Of a DNA stretch of 64,000 nucleotides, positions 1 through 13,343 are shown piece by piece (position 1 is the stretch's first letter; each line of letters opens with the position of its first letter). A program made the translations under genes and the position numbers. The notes under the pieces were generated by a model. That model saw nothing but the letters and a program-made list of their open reading frames with translations, was not told where the DNA came from and ran no database searches. The stretch is from Brugia malayi (taxonomy: Eukaryota > Nematoda > Chromadorea > Rhabditida > Onchocercidae). The DNA is taken from contig NW_025062475.1 of assembly GCF_000002995.4 (NCBI RefSeq), forward strand, positions 11,164,187 through 11,228,186, given 5' to 3'.

Positions 1-689
1 TAGCCTAACAAATAAGCATAGTTATAAGAAGAAAATTTTTCAATGCAAACTAAAGCTAAAATTAGTTCAATTAAAAATGAAACTTCGAAGGTTTTCTTTT
101 TATTATATGTGAGCAAATAAAAAAAATTTTTTTTTTTTTTTGAAATAAATGGCACAATTTATCATTTGAAGTGAAAATTTATTCAGTTTAGCTTTAATTC
201 TTAAATTTTTCTAATATCAAAAGAAGGAATTGATTTTGATTTTATTAGAAAGCACATTTTATCATTATTTTAGCTCTTTTTCAATTTTAATTTTATGAAA
301 ATAAGTTTATGATACTATTATGATACAACAATTTTTATTTTTTTTTCTTTCTCAAATCTAATGAATATATTTTGTAGAAATAAATTTTTAAGCTTTTATT
401 TTTTTGAATCATTTATAAGAAAGATTTAGAAATGAGTATTGCTTTATTTAATTAGAAATAACTACAGTGAATGTATTACAGTTGCATTAATAACACATTA
501 TCTACTCTTAGGTCAATCGGTTGTCCACTCTTAGGTCAATTGGTCAGCTAGAATAATTATCCATGTAATACTTAATTGACGGAATTTGTTAATTAAATTA
601 TCTCATAACAATTTTTATTTCTGCTTAATATTTTATTCGTCTAAAAATAAATAAAATCAATGCATAAAGTTAACTTAAAATTAATTTTC
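1..689. other. AT-rich intergenic DNA, no gene seen
   Basis: No coding-like segment with plausible splice sites is visible. The stretch is A/T-rich with homopolymer runs. A small imperfect duplication around CTCTTAGGTCAAT lies near 503-552. Confidence 0.6.
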
Positions 690-1620
690 GCTTCTCGTAT
701 TACTCATACACGTACACTTTCTTCTCGTATTACTCATACACGTATACTTTCTTCTCGTATTACTCATACACGTATACTTTCTTCTCGTATTACTCATACA
801 CGTATACTTTCTTCTCGTATTACTCATACACGTATACTTTCTTCTCGTATTACTCATACACGTATACTTTCTTCTCGTATTACTCATACACGTATACTTT
901 CTTCTCGTATTACTCATACACGTATACTTTCTTCTCGTATTACTCATACACGTATACTTTCTTCTCGTATTACTCATACACGTATACTTTCTTCTCGTAT
1001 TACTCATACACGTATACTTTCTTCTCGTATTACTCATACACGTATACTTTCTTCTCGTATTACTCATACACGTATACTTTTACTTTCTTCTCGTATTACT
1101 CATACACGTATACTTTCTTCTCGTATTACTCATACACGTATACTTTCTTCTCGTATTACTCATACACGTATACTTTCTTCTCGTATTACTCATACACGTA
1201 TACTTTCTTCTCGTATTACTCATACACGTTATACTTTCTTCTCGTATTACTCATACACGTATACTTTCTTCTCGTATTACTCATACACGTATACTTTCTT
1301 CTCGTATTACTCATACACGTATACTTTCTTCTCGTATTACTCATACACGTATACTTTCTTCTCGTATTACTCATACACGTATACTTTCTTCTCGTATTAC
1401 TCATACACGTATACTTTCTTCTCGTATTACTCATACACGTATACTTTCTTCTCGTATTACTCATACACGTATACTTTCTTCTCGTATTACTCATACACGT
1501 ACACTTTCTTCTCGTATTACTCATACACGTATACTTTCTTCTCGTATTACTCATACACGTATACTTTCTTCTCGTATTTCTCATACACGTACACTTTCTT
1601 CTCGTATTACCCACAGACGT
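690..1620. repeat. 30-bp minisatellite, about 30 copies
   Basis: A tandem array with unit beginning CTTCTCGTATTACTCATACA and ending CGTATACTTT. Thirteen units run from 691 to 1080, then a 6-nt TACTTT insertion, then about 17 more units and one degenerate terminal copy. One unit near 1230 carries an extra T. Copies are almost identical, with occasional A-to-C changes in the last third of the unit, which suggests recent expansion or homogenisation. Because 30 is divisible by three, the array is open in several frames on both strands and yields decapeptide-repeat ORFs. These ORFs have no splice sites, conserved flanks or non-repeat portion, so they are not called as genes. Confidence 0.97.
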
Positions 1621-2976
1621 ATTCAAATATACATATTCACGCATTAACGTATTAAACTATATGCATAGACGACTAAATAACTATTCAAATAAGATTTTCA
1701 TATGTACAATTTAATTCGAAATATTTTTGCATACAAAAAAATGAATATTTATTCTTTTTCAAAAAAAAAAAAAAGAATTCATTAACTAGTAATAGCATCA
1801 TTTTTTGTTGTATACAAAGTTCAACAAAGTATATTTGTTTAGTTTATTTATCATTTGGCTAAATTCTAAAAGCTTAGTCTTCTGCACCATCGAACATTTC
1901 CATTTTTCATTTGTAAAAAAGGAAAAAGTATTCCATTTTGTCCTCTTCACAGTTCTTTCATTTCTGATTCAGAATAATAGACTTGTAATCCTTTTTTAGC
2001 TTTAAAACCAATGAAAATATTTTCATAAAGTATATTTCATTTTAATAGATTGAATACTTAGAACTTTCAATCTTTTTTCATCTCTTTCAAAATGCAACAA
2101 AAAATAATCAATTTTCTTTTTTTAAAAAAAAATTGTTTTTTTTTTTTTTTAATAGGTTATCATTTCTAGAAAGGAAGGATAGCAAATAAAATTTTATAGT
2201 TATTGAAATATTTTATCATACTTACACTTTTCACAATCAGAAGTGATTATCAGTTATCAATCAAAAGTTTAATATCAAACATCATTTTGCGAGTGCCATA
2301 AAAGTATCAAGCATTCAAATTTTAAAAAAAAATTTTTTTTTTTTAAATTATTTTAACTTTTCACCAAATTATTCGAATTATTTTGCTGGAAAAAAAATTC
2401 ACTATAACTTTACTTTCACAAACATACTTTTTTACGTTATTTTTATTAATAGTATATTCTGGCACAATCGTTAATGTTAATGCTTATTAAAATATAAAAA
2501 TATTATTAAAAAATAAAAGAAATAAAAATATAATTTGTATAAAATTGAAGACTCATTTTATTTATTTATTTATTTTTTTTTTTTTTTTGGAAAAAGAAAA
2601 TAATATGAAAACGGAAAAGTAAGCATACTGATAATTTTCTCATCTTTTTCTCGTATAATCATATTTATGTGATATATTTTGCTGGAAATCTTTTTTTGAA
2701 AAGAAATTAAAAATTTTTGTTTGATATTCGTTTACTTAATTTTTTTATTCTATTCTTTTCTGTTTTACTTTAACTTTAATTCTACTTTATTCTAATTTCT
2801 ACTTCTCATTCCCATCTAATTATCATTCATTCAACATTAGAAATTATCATAAAAAATCACAATAATCTATGCTTAATCTATTTCACATATACTAAATATT
2901 TGATCGAAATAATTTCAAAATTATCATAAAACATGCAAAATTAGATTGAAGTATAAATTATAAATTCAACCGAATG
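1621..2976. other. AT-rich intergenic DNA, no gene seen
   Basis: Long A and T runs and short low-complexity ORFs only. No splice-consistent coding exon or RNA gene was recognised. Confidence 0.55.
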
Positions 2977-3069
2977 AATGCATGCAAGACAAGGCGTGTA
3001 AATGCACGTTAATGCATGCAAGACAAGGCGTGTAAATGCACGTGAATGCATGCAAGACAAGGCGTGCAA
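2977..3069. repeat. 34-bp tandem repeat, 2.7 copies
   Basis: Two full units (2977-3010 and 3011-3044) and a partial third one share AATGCATGCAAGACAAGGCG. The units differ at the final base and at one position of the third copy. The GC content is far above the flanks. It is open on the minus strand, but there is nothing to support a gene. Confidence 0.9.
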
Positions 3070-4131
3070 AAAAATTTCAATATAACTAATTGCCCCTATA
3101 TTATAATTGCTCTCAAAAATCAATATTTTTATTTTAAATTAGCAATTTTAAATGCTAATAAATAATTAATATTTTGATGTGAAATCAAAGTTTCTATCAT
3201 AAAATTTGTAAATTTTTTGAAAAAAAAAGAATTATAAATAATAAAAATACAAGAAATAGAAAAAATAAAAAAATTTTCCAGACAAATAAGTGTTTTCAAT
3301 GTTTATTTTTTGATATATTATTGCTTTTTTTCTCAATTTTTTTTTTTTTTTTCACCAACTTTTTTTATTTTCTAAATTGTTTGCATGAAAAAATCTCTGA
3401 GGAATTTTAGCCTAAAAAAAATATTTGAGAAAATGATGAAGGGCCAAAAACAGAATGACAATAATACTTATCAATGAGCCATAAAGACTTACATTAGCTA
3501 AGTTGCTAATAGACTTCAATCAAGCCTAGAAACTTATTCAGCTTTTCCTACAAACTTTGCTTCTCTCAACTTCTTTTTTTCTTCAAACCAACTCTTCATA
3601 AATTGCCATTTATTATTTTCCTTCTTTTTTTTTTTCTTTTTCAAAATATTTCAAAAATTTTTTCTTATTCTTTCATTTTTCCTTTTTTTCTGTTTTCTTC
3701 TTTACATTTCAATTTGACTGTTAATTTTTAGTAAACTCTCAGAGAAAAAATGAGAAGAATTACAAATGATATAATTAGTACCAAATGATAATACAATTAT
3801 CAGTTTTGTTTTTAAACTATGATTATTGTGAAGCGTACGTGTAGTCACGTTATTGATAACAAATAAATTTGTTATTAATGTGATTTTATTAATGATAGAA
3901 TAAATTATTAATTTCATTTTGAAATTTTTCGTAGAAATTTGCACAATAGGGCGCTTTGCTTAAAATTATTATATATATTTTTTCTTCAAGTCTTTGGTCA
4001 AAAAAAGTAAACAAATAAACAGAAAACAAATTTCAGATAAAATATGAATTTTCATAGCAATTATATCGATCAATTAAATTGCATTCTTATAATTTTAATG
4101 AATTATTTTTCATTAATGGATTAAAACTGAT
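3070..4131. other. AT-rich region upstream of the ion-channel gene
   Basis: No coding exon recognised. It presumably holds the promoter of the channel gene that starts near 4132, but no specific element can be named. Confidence 0.5.
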
Positions 4132-7100
4132 ATGATTACTTCAATTTATCAACAATTTTTTCATAAATCATTAATAATTGCTATATTATCTCTGAATGTT
4201 ATCACAGTATCAAACAAATTGTTTACTGTAAGTTTTTTCTTAGTATTTTTGTTTGTTAATAATGTTATTATAATGTTGTGATAATTCATACGCTAATATT
4301 ACTAAGACTTTTTTTTTTTTTTTTTTTGCAAATGCTCAAATTTTAATTAAATATAATTCCAAATTCTAAGCTAATTAAACTTTTGAAAGAAATATATTTA
4401 AAAATTTATGATTGTTAATTTTGTAATATTTGAGTTTTTATTTAACAAACAAATAAATAAATTTACTTTTTCAAGCACTAATTATAATTGAAATTTGATT
4501 TTGTTGTAAGCAACAATAATATTGAGATATAAAAATTGAAATAATGCTAATAATCACATTTGCTTAGCTATGAGTAAAGCTAATAATTATCGAATTTTTA
4601 GCCATCGATAGCCAAATTAGAATATAATAAAATACAGAATCAGTAAGTTTTCTTTTTTTTTTTTTTTTCATATACTCTATAAATTTTCAGAATTTTGCCC
4701 ATATTTTCGTTAGCTTTTGATGCATTTCAAATATTTATAACTTAGAAAAAAAAAAAAAAAAAATCCTAAAATTTTGTATAAGAGACTTTTTTGATAATTT
4801 AATCAGATAATGATATCTGCAAATTTCTCAAAAATTCATTCTCAGAAAATCCAATCTTTCAAATTTATTGGAAGGAACAAAGCTATTTGCAAATATCACT
4901 TACGTGACAGATAAAATTCACGTTACTTACTTACGTAAGCGTCCTCTTCTCATCATCAAACAGTTTTTTATTTCTATTTTAATTCAAGAGAACCAATTGC
5001 TTCAAATAAGCAGAATCAACAGTCACAACGCCATCTGGAAATGAATGTTAGTCGTCTGCTTGATCAACTGATCGCAAGTCATGATCGCAGAATTAGACCA
5101 AATTATGGTCGTTAGTTTTATCATATTATATCATCAGATAAGTAAATATATGAGTAATTCTAATATATCACTTTTTAATTTGACTTTTAAATTTGAAAAA
5201 AAAAAAAAAAGTTGAAATTTTTCAAATAGTTTTTTATTTCAGCAAAGTTTAACACTTCATTATTTATCATACGGATTACACTTCTGTTAGTTTAATTAAA
5301 CAAACTAATAAATATAAAAGAAGCAAATATTAACCATTCGAATTAATCATCGACTACATTAAAAGATTTTAAAAGTAAAAATGCTAACAAATCAATTCAC
5401 AGATGCATTTTACTCATTTTATAGCATTCAATGAAATTTTCAACAAATTTAATTATTTTTTGAAAAGTAATCATTTAATTATTATTACTTCTATCAAACA
5501 AACTTATAAAAATGATTATTTTGAGGAGAACCAATCGAAGTAAATGTTACTATTCATGTTACTACGATAAGTGCTATCTCAGAAGTTTCTATGGTACTAT
5601 TTCATTGTTAATTTTTATTTTATAATTATTTTAACTTCTCCGATTCTTTTCATCAATTTATTTTCCTTTTATAATTTATTTATTTACTTTTCTTTTTTCC
5701 TTTTCGAGATAATATTTTAATTGCATATATCACATTTCCATAGCAAACATTTAATTATTTCATAGTGAAAGAGAAGAGTGATTGACTTTTTTTATTTATT
5801 ACACTTACATTAATGGCTGATAAAATTTGCTATAAATTTTTAAAGATACTTATTACATCACTAAAATTTTGATAAAAATAAATTATGTAATAATAATTTC
5901 TTGAATAATTTTAATTTTTTTTTATAAAAAAATAAAGTTATAAGCAGTCGGCAAAATTTAATTATATAGGAATTTACAGGATTACACTGTTGCATTATAT
6001 TTACGTCAGTTTTGGCGTGATAATCGTTTAGCATTTAAAAGTGCTAATGAGCAGGAATTAACAATCGGAATTGATTTAATAAAAAGTATTTGGGTTCCGG
6101 ATACTTTTTTTCCCAATGAAAAGAAATCATTTTTTCATGAAGCCACAACACATAACTCTTTTTTACGTATCGATAATCACGGAAATGTATTCCGTAGTAT
6201 TAGGTAATACTTATTACTTTCTTTTTTTCTTCCTAATATTTTCTCAAACTTATCATTACATTGATAATAGTGATAAAAGTTAAGAAAAAAAGGATAAGAA
6301 GTAAAATGAAAAATTAAAAATTAAAATAATTGCATAAAATAACAGTAATATATTAAATGAAAATTAAACAATTATGAAAATTTTAACAAAAAAAAAAAAA
6401 AAAAAAATTTCATTGCAGGCTTACAGTAACAGCTAATTGTCCAATGAATTTACACAGTGTATGTTTAAATTTTTAACTTAAAAAAAAAAATAAATAAAAA
6501 TAAAATAAAATGAAAAATGTTAAATAATAAAAGAGTGAGAGAAGTATTTGAGAAATTTGTTTAATTTTTTCTTTTCTATATTTTTATTTACGTTTGTATT
6601 TTAAAAATTATATTTTACAAAACAAATAAAACTAAATTTTCATAATTTCATTTTCTTTTCTTTTTTTTCCTTTTTTCCCCTCTTTCTCCCAATAATTTAA
6701 TTAAAACTGACTAATAATATATCTTACAATTAAAAATTAGTTAAAAATTAATGCATCATAAGTTTCTTTTTTCTCTTTCGTATTTCAGTTTCCATTGGAT
6801 GTTCAAATTTGTGCTCTCGAACTTGAGGTACAATTCTCGATCATCAATCTTTGCTAACAATCAATTCATCAGCTTTTCAACATATATTCTTCTACGCGTA
6901 CATTTCATAATCGCAAAGTTCTAACTATTTTTCAATTTTTCTTTCTTTTTTTTTTTTTTGCTTTAGTTTATAAAAACGAAAAATAATAGTAATGTGATAG
7001 TAAATTTAAATTTTAAAATTTGTTACAAATTTTGATTTCAATTTCATTTTTATATCTTTCTTTTATTTTTAGTTCAATTTTAAAAATCAAAAATTAAAAA

Positions 7101-10100
7101 ATTAAATAAATCTTTTTCATTTTTTGAAAAAAATTTCCAATACTTTTCGGAGTTTGGAGTTTGTTTCTAACAATAAATATTTGCACACCGCAAAAATTCA
7201 ACAAACTTAAAAAACAAAAAAATTAGTGTAAAAAATGTTTAGAATAATATTTTTTTCTTGAAAAGTAAGTAAAAATTGATAAATCAAATAACCAATATTT
7301 TTATTCATGCGAGGCCTTTCTTAATTAGTTGAATGTTAGTCATTTTTTTTAAGTAATTTAAATGTAAAACGTTTTAATAAATTTTTTTATTTTTTATATT
7401 TTTATATTTTTAATATTTTTTAATTTTATATTTTTTATGTTTATATTTTTAATAAATTTTTTTAAATAAATGTAAAATGTTTTAATAAATTTTTCAAATA
7501 TCGTTAGAAATGGAAGATAGAATACTTTGGTTCACCAAGAACTTAGACCCTATTAAAAAGTCTAATCCATATCATCGTGATTTAAAAGTTAACTGTCCCT
7601 TATCATCGAGACTTTTCGTCTAATTGCATGAAATATTATCCGTTTGCTATCATCGGTTAGAATCACTTTTATCCTTTTCAATTTTTCTATTTATTTTTAG
7701 TTTAATCCTTTCTTATTTATTTCAGTTTCTATTCATTTTTTCAAATTTACTATTTGTTTAGAGATAATATCAATGTCATCCATTTAAGAAAGATTACATT
7801 AGTCTTACTTAACTATGCTTTCACTTCATTATACTTAAATAATAGCTCTCTTCGCTAATTTGTGATAATAAAATTCGTCAACTTGCATTTTACTACAATT
7901 TTACATTGCTTAAACAAATCTAACATTCAAAATAGAAAGTTTTTCGAATTTTTAATTCAACTCGAACACTGTTACTACCAAATGACAATTCCTTAGTACT
8001 GGCAGTATTGGTATGCTTTGTTTATTCATTTTCGGTTTCTGTTTATTTTTTCATACTTATGATTTACAGAGTTATGCATACAGCACCCGCGACATCATAT
8101 ATCATTGGCATTTGGGTGAGAATTCGGTGACAATCGATGAGAATGTACATTTAGCTCATTTTACAATTGGTGACCACAGACATGTCGAACGGGTCATTTC
8201 GCTTAGTACAGGTGTTCATTTGCTTTAATTCATTTAAAACATTTATTCCAATGATTTTTTTTTTTTTTTTTTTTTACTAATTAGTCGATTATCCATATGT
8301 GAAGTTCAAAAATTACTCTCCTTAGTAACTAGCCACCATAGCTTACAAGCTATAAGTAATAAGTTTGAAAAATAAAATTGTAATTTACACAAAAAAAAAA
8401 AAAAGTGAAAAAATTGTAATTCAATTGAGTAAGATTAATTATTTGAAGAATTTATTAAATGATAATGAAAATGAAATAGGGTAGAGCATCTTTTTGATTT
8501 CTGTTTATTAGGTATTTTTGTATTAAGGAAACTATTCACGACTTTCTACTTATTTTACATTTAAACGAAATATTGGCTTCTATCTGATACAAATATATTT
8601 TCCCTCTTCATTAATTGTTGTCATTTCTTGGATATCATTCTGGCTAAATCGTGATGCTACTCAAGCCCGAGTTGCTATAGGTAATAAAATTTTAATTGTA
8701 TGTTTAAATTTTGTTGCTACATTTCTTGAAAAAAAAAAAAAGTTTACGAAAAATTCATAAATATGTAAGATGTAAAACAAATTTAACATTTAGCGCATAT
8801 AAATAAATTATAGAATGAACTTATTCAAAGATAATCTATCGATTTTTCTAATAACTTTTTAATAGATCAGAAATCACTCAATTTATCAAGTAATACTTAA
8901 TTACCATAAATCATTTCGAAGCAGTTTCTCAAACAAATCTTTGTCATCTCATTAAAAAAAAAAAAAATTTACAGGTGTCACCACAGTACTAACAATGACA
9001 ACATTGATGACCTCAACAAATGCCTCATTACCAAAGGTGTCATATAATCATTCAAGAAATTATTTGAAGCTAAAATTATCATTCTTCTTTAAATAATTGC
9101 ACAAATTCAAAATCAAAAATTTTTTTCTGATATTAGAAAAATATAATTAGATTATATGACCGTTCGTCATAAAGTTATCTGACACGAATTATGATATTTG
9201 CAATATATCCGGTTTACCGGAAACAAGAAAACAAGCTGATCAATAGCTCAGCAAAGAAGATCAATAGTTCATTTCAGGTATCATACGTCAAAAGTCTTGA
9301 TATTTTTCTTGGAACTTGTTATTTCATTGGTAAGTTTGCACAATAACTAGATTTTAGGAATATTTTAAAAACTGAACAGTCTTCATTTTCCGATTTCGAT
9401 GTTTTATTTTTAATTGATTTAATTTTTTGATAGCAGTAAGTTATGTTCATGTTCAAATTTTTCATCTATTTTATCCTTTTGTTAATTACTAGAATTTTCT
9501 AACTGCCAGAAATCAATCAATCAATAAGTTTATCCTTTCGAATGCTTATTTTGCTGACAATAATACTGAAAGTAAATTGTTTTCTTGCAGTTTTTGCATC
9601 ATTACTAGAGTATGCAACGATAGGTTATCTAATGGAACGATATCGAAACTCTCTGGTGGACAATAGAGCAACCGCAACAACTTGCTTTTATGAATTAACC
9701 GAAAATTCACCAATCATACAAAGAATTCGAGCAATGGAACTTAGAAATTACACTTTCAATAATGAGGTTACCAATTTTAATTTCAAGAGCGCAAATGTCA
9801 CATTTCAAATAAATAACTCAAGGAAAAAGCATTCGTTTTTTTTTACAACAAATTTTTTGAATATTTCCAAAATTATTCCATAACCCATTTGTAATTTAAT
9901 ACTTTATGAAAAGAAGAAAAAAAATCTTTTCGGAATTTCTGCGACTATCACATTTTGTTGTAGTCTGAAAATGATTTCGAAGTACCATTATTGATAAGAA
10001 GATCAAAGAATCAATTTCGCTTGAGGTCAGCTATGATCAGAATGTCAGCTAATAAATGTTTATGTAGTTGTCTGAGGATACGACCATCACAGGTTCGTCA

Positions 10101-10386
10101 TTTGATTGAATAATTTGAGCCAAAAAATTAAAGTAAGCATGGTGATAGCAAAATAAATGTAAGAAAAGCAAAGGTCAATTTAAGGTCAAATATGAGTGAT
10201 ATGCTGATTGCATTAGTCACAAAGGATTCTAAAAGTAATTTTAAAAATTATCATTTTTCAATGAGTTCTCACTTTGGAACAGAGTTATAATTTCAATTTC
10301 AGGTTGATCTCATATCGAGAATTCTATTTCCGACATTTTTCGTTGCTTTTCACATTGTTTATTGGACAGTTTATCTATATTTTTGA
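4132..10386 (+). CDS. GABA-A/RDL-like Cys-loop chloride channel subunit
   Basis: Predicted exons: 4132-4227 (tentative), about 5014-5110, 5526-5593, 5980-6203, 6419-6458, 6789-6827, 8070-8211, 8528-8680, 8975-9036, 9278-9329, 9591-9766, 9964-10092 and 10303-10386. They join to about 453 residues, normal for the family. The first exon encodes a signal-peptide-like start and its phase fits, but the acceptor of exon 2 (5011, 5014 or 5023) is uncertain. Visible hallmarks are [11 protein letters not shown], a Cys-loop C169-x13-C183, the loop-C segment STGNYSRLS, M1 near [19 protein letters not shown]2 with [17 protein letters not shown]3, a short basic M3-M4 loop and a terminal M4 ending WTVYLYF. 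Ala at -1' and Arg at 0' of M2 fit an anion pore; the usual Pro at -2' is Gln281. Family knowledge implies a pentameric plasma-membrane receptor, probably gated by GABA. I cannot separate the RDL, GRD and nematode LGC/GAB subtypes, so no symbol is given. AATAAA-like signals follow at 10434-10496. Confidence 0.9.
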
Positions 10387-11980
10387 CATTGTTTTTGATA
10401 TCAACTATAATGTAATTTATCAAAATTGTCCGATAAATAAAAAATTAATTCTTCATTAATTTTTTGTCAAATAAGAGTCAAATAAAGTTAAATAAAGGTC
10501 ACAGAACAAATGCAGAACGATACAAAAGCGTTGTCAATGACATCCAACTTATATTCTTCAAAGCTCACAGATTACCTTACCTACCTATTGTACATTACTT
10601 TACTTTAATCTGAGAGTCACAACAGTGTTATCACTTTCTTTCCCTTTCTCTCTCTCTTTCTCTGCGTTGCCATTACCGCCTAGCGTACTCATCCTGCACA
10701 ACAAACAAAAACGTTAAGAAATAAGTAATTGGTATCTAACAAAATATGTAATATTTTTGCAATTATCGCGAAATAAATGTTTGATTGATAGTAAGAGTAA
10801 CCGAAGTCGTTCGGTTAATTTGTAAAATTTTTCAAATTACTTTAGAAGCATTTGCAGAAGTTCAACAGCGCTTCCAATTGAAGCCTTTTTCGTAGAATTA
10901 TCATCAAGTAATTTAATAAAAATTATAAATGGAGTAAAATGGAATTGAATTTAAGTAAAATTTTTCAAAAATCAATCATATCAATTTTGTCTAGTAAAAT
11001 TATATCTTATGTGTTAATTTTTTTAATATTTAAGAATAAGTAATTAAATTATTTGCGTAATAGTTCTATTATTAAATATTTGTGCAAAGGATATTTTTTG
11101 AACATTTCGAATTATTTTCAAAAATTACTGATTTTAGTTACTTCATCATACATTACATTTATTATCATGCCATTGATAGCTTAATTTTAATTGACTTAAT
11201 TTTTAAAGTGATATAATATAAAGAAAATTGGGTAGAAAGCTGAAATTAGCTTCATTAATTTCTCTACGAAGATTTCACGAAGTTTCATCATTTTCCTAGA
11301 CATTATATATGAGATTTTTTATAAAATTGCAACATTTACCAAACTATCATAGTTTTACATTTATTAGAAAGTATCCTTCGAGGAAATTGTCAATATTTGA
11401 AAATTATTTCCAATGCTTATTCGTTGTGTATACGGTTGAACATTATGAAAAATTTTTTATTTCCGCTAAAACTTTAAAATTTTTATATTCTCTCCAAGAA
11501 ATTTTAGGGAAGTAAGCTGAACATTTCTAAAGAAACATCTTTTTTGAATTCCTTCTTTTTTTTTTTTTTCACTGAACTAATTGTTTTAGAGAAATTTTTT
11601 AAATCTTACAAATTTATTGGCTGATTTACGGGTTTAAACATTCTAACTGATTTCTGTTTTTTATTAATTGATAAGATGATAATAATATTATCAAATCCTA
11701 CTCCTCCATTTATAAAAGACCAACTAATCTATGACACATCTACTACTTCTACAGCTCATCCGCCCTGTCCAATGGTCAACGGTCAAAAGTTCAACTGGCC
11801 GTACCACTAAATCTTATCACCAACGCAGAAATGACCCAATAGTATTTTTCGTTTCTCGGTGTTATTTTTGCTATTTGTTTGTTTTGAATGAATTTTTTGA
11901 TTGGTGCTTAAAGGTTTTATATATGTTGCAACAGTTCATGCTTAATTTGAATTTGAACTTAAATTTTAGATTTTGAAAAA
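10387..11980. other. Intergenic region between channel gene and RPAIN
   Basis: Contains candidate polyadenylation signals of the channel gene near 10434-10496. No further exon was recognised. A TTTTAG at 11964-11969, 11 bases before the RPAIN start codon, could be a spliced-leader acceptor. Confidence 0.5.
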
Positions 11981-13343
11981 ATGTCGCAGCAACAGTGTGT
12001 TTCACCTCATCAACATCTTTACAAAAAGAAAAGTGTAGATTGGAAAAGTGAATTGCGAAAGGTTTGCAAATAGTATTTATGTATTTGTGTAATTAATAAA
12101 TTACATTTGACCACTTTTTATTGACTTGAGAAGATTATAGAACTGATATGTTTAAATGTTTGAAATTTTGATGAAAACAATTGCATTAGGGGAAAAAAAG
12201 CTTAGCAGTAGATTAGGAAACAAGTAATATCCTGAGGAAATTATTCATTTTGGATAAATAATAACACATAATTACTGTCGTGATGATGTTGGATTTGTTG
12301 TTTTTTTTTTCTTTTTTGCAATTTTGCATGCATTTAAAACTTTCAGAAGTTTATTCGACGACTCCGAGATGAACGAGAGAAAATTTTTAATCGTGCACGT
12401 GGTGGGTTTGAATGTTGGCAGACTGATTTGTTCATTGAAAGCATAATACAGGATGAAGTTGATGCTTTAAGATTATCAGAGCATATCACGGAGAATGAAC
12501 TGAATGAAGCTATTCAAGAATTTGAACGATTTCGAGACGAAACGACTCAACAAGGTTTTTTTCTCATCTTATCACTGAGTATTGTTATAAGTCTATTTCA
12601 TGAATATGATTGTATCGGATTGTCAGAATTTTATACATTTCAGCAGCAATTTTCAGAAATAGAAAGCATGATTGCTTATGAACAAGAACGACTGGAAGAT
12701 TTGGCAAGTGGGTACAATGCTGTCTTGTGTCCAAGATGTCAGGTATGATTCCAATAGAGATTAGTCTTTGCTTTAGTTTTATGGTCTAAATCATATGGGC
12801 TGGCAATCTAAAGAAGTTTTGACAGGCAGTGCTTGGAGTTTCCTTTTAATTATTCTTTTCTCTTGTTTGTTCTCTCTATTTATAATCAGTCTTTATAAAT
12901 TCCATTTGAGTTGAAGTAAGCTTGCATTTGATTTGTAGAATTCTCCTGTCATAGTATTACTAGAATCTGGAGGTCATATTATCAGAAATGACATTAAGAG
13001 TCATCGGTCATAATTTTTCTCCATTTTATAGATTTATTATTTTCAGCTTTATTGAAACTTAACTCCATTTTAAAAGATTTCATATTAAGTGTTTTCTTTT
13101 TTATTTCAGTTTGCCAGTCTGAGTTTTCCGGATGAATATTCACTGATATGTGAGCATTGTAAACTGCAGTTGCGTTTGACGCAACCATTACCATCTCCTC
13201 TTGAATTAACAACTCATTTTACAAATATTTTCACTTCTCATGCTGATCGAGGATGTTCAGAAACTCCTAGTTTAATATTGCAAGGTGTCGATAAATTATT
13301 TCTTCGTTGTAATTGGTGTGCATTTAATTATGAGGTATTTTAG
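11981..13343 (+). CDS. RPA-interacting protein (RPAIN)
   Basis: Exons 11981-12061, 12347-12554, 12627-12742 and 13110-13343 join to 212 residues, close to the human protein (about 219). The three-part RPAIN architecture is visible: a basic N-terminus with LYKKKSVDWKSELRK, an acidic helical middle (FIESIIQDEVDALRL, then a Gln/Glu-rich helix) and a cysteine-rich C-terminus with CPRC at 131-134, CEHC at 149-152, a His/Cys segment near HADRGC and a final CNWC. In other animals RPAIN binds replication protein A and carries it into the nucleus; the zinc-finger-like C-terminus is a family feature. The start is the first ATG after a TTTTAG site at 11969. Intron 2 is only 72 bases, a multiple of three and stop-free, so the boundary between exons 2 and 3 could be misread as one exon. 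Confidence 0.88.

Noticed and set aside
690..1620. CRISPR-like array
   Set aside because: Units are contiguous with no unique spacers, and the window is eukaryotic.
660..1655. 331-codon plus-strand ORF and two minus-strand ORFs of over 120 codons
   Set aside because: They arise from the 30-bp minisatellite, which is stop-free in several frames; there is no non-repeat coding part or splice context.
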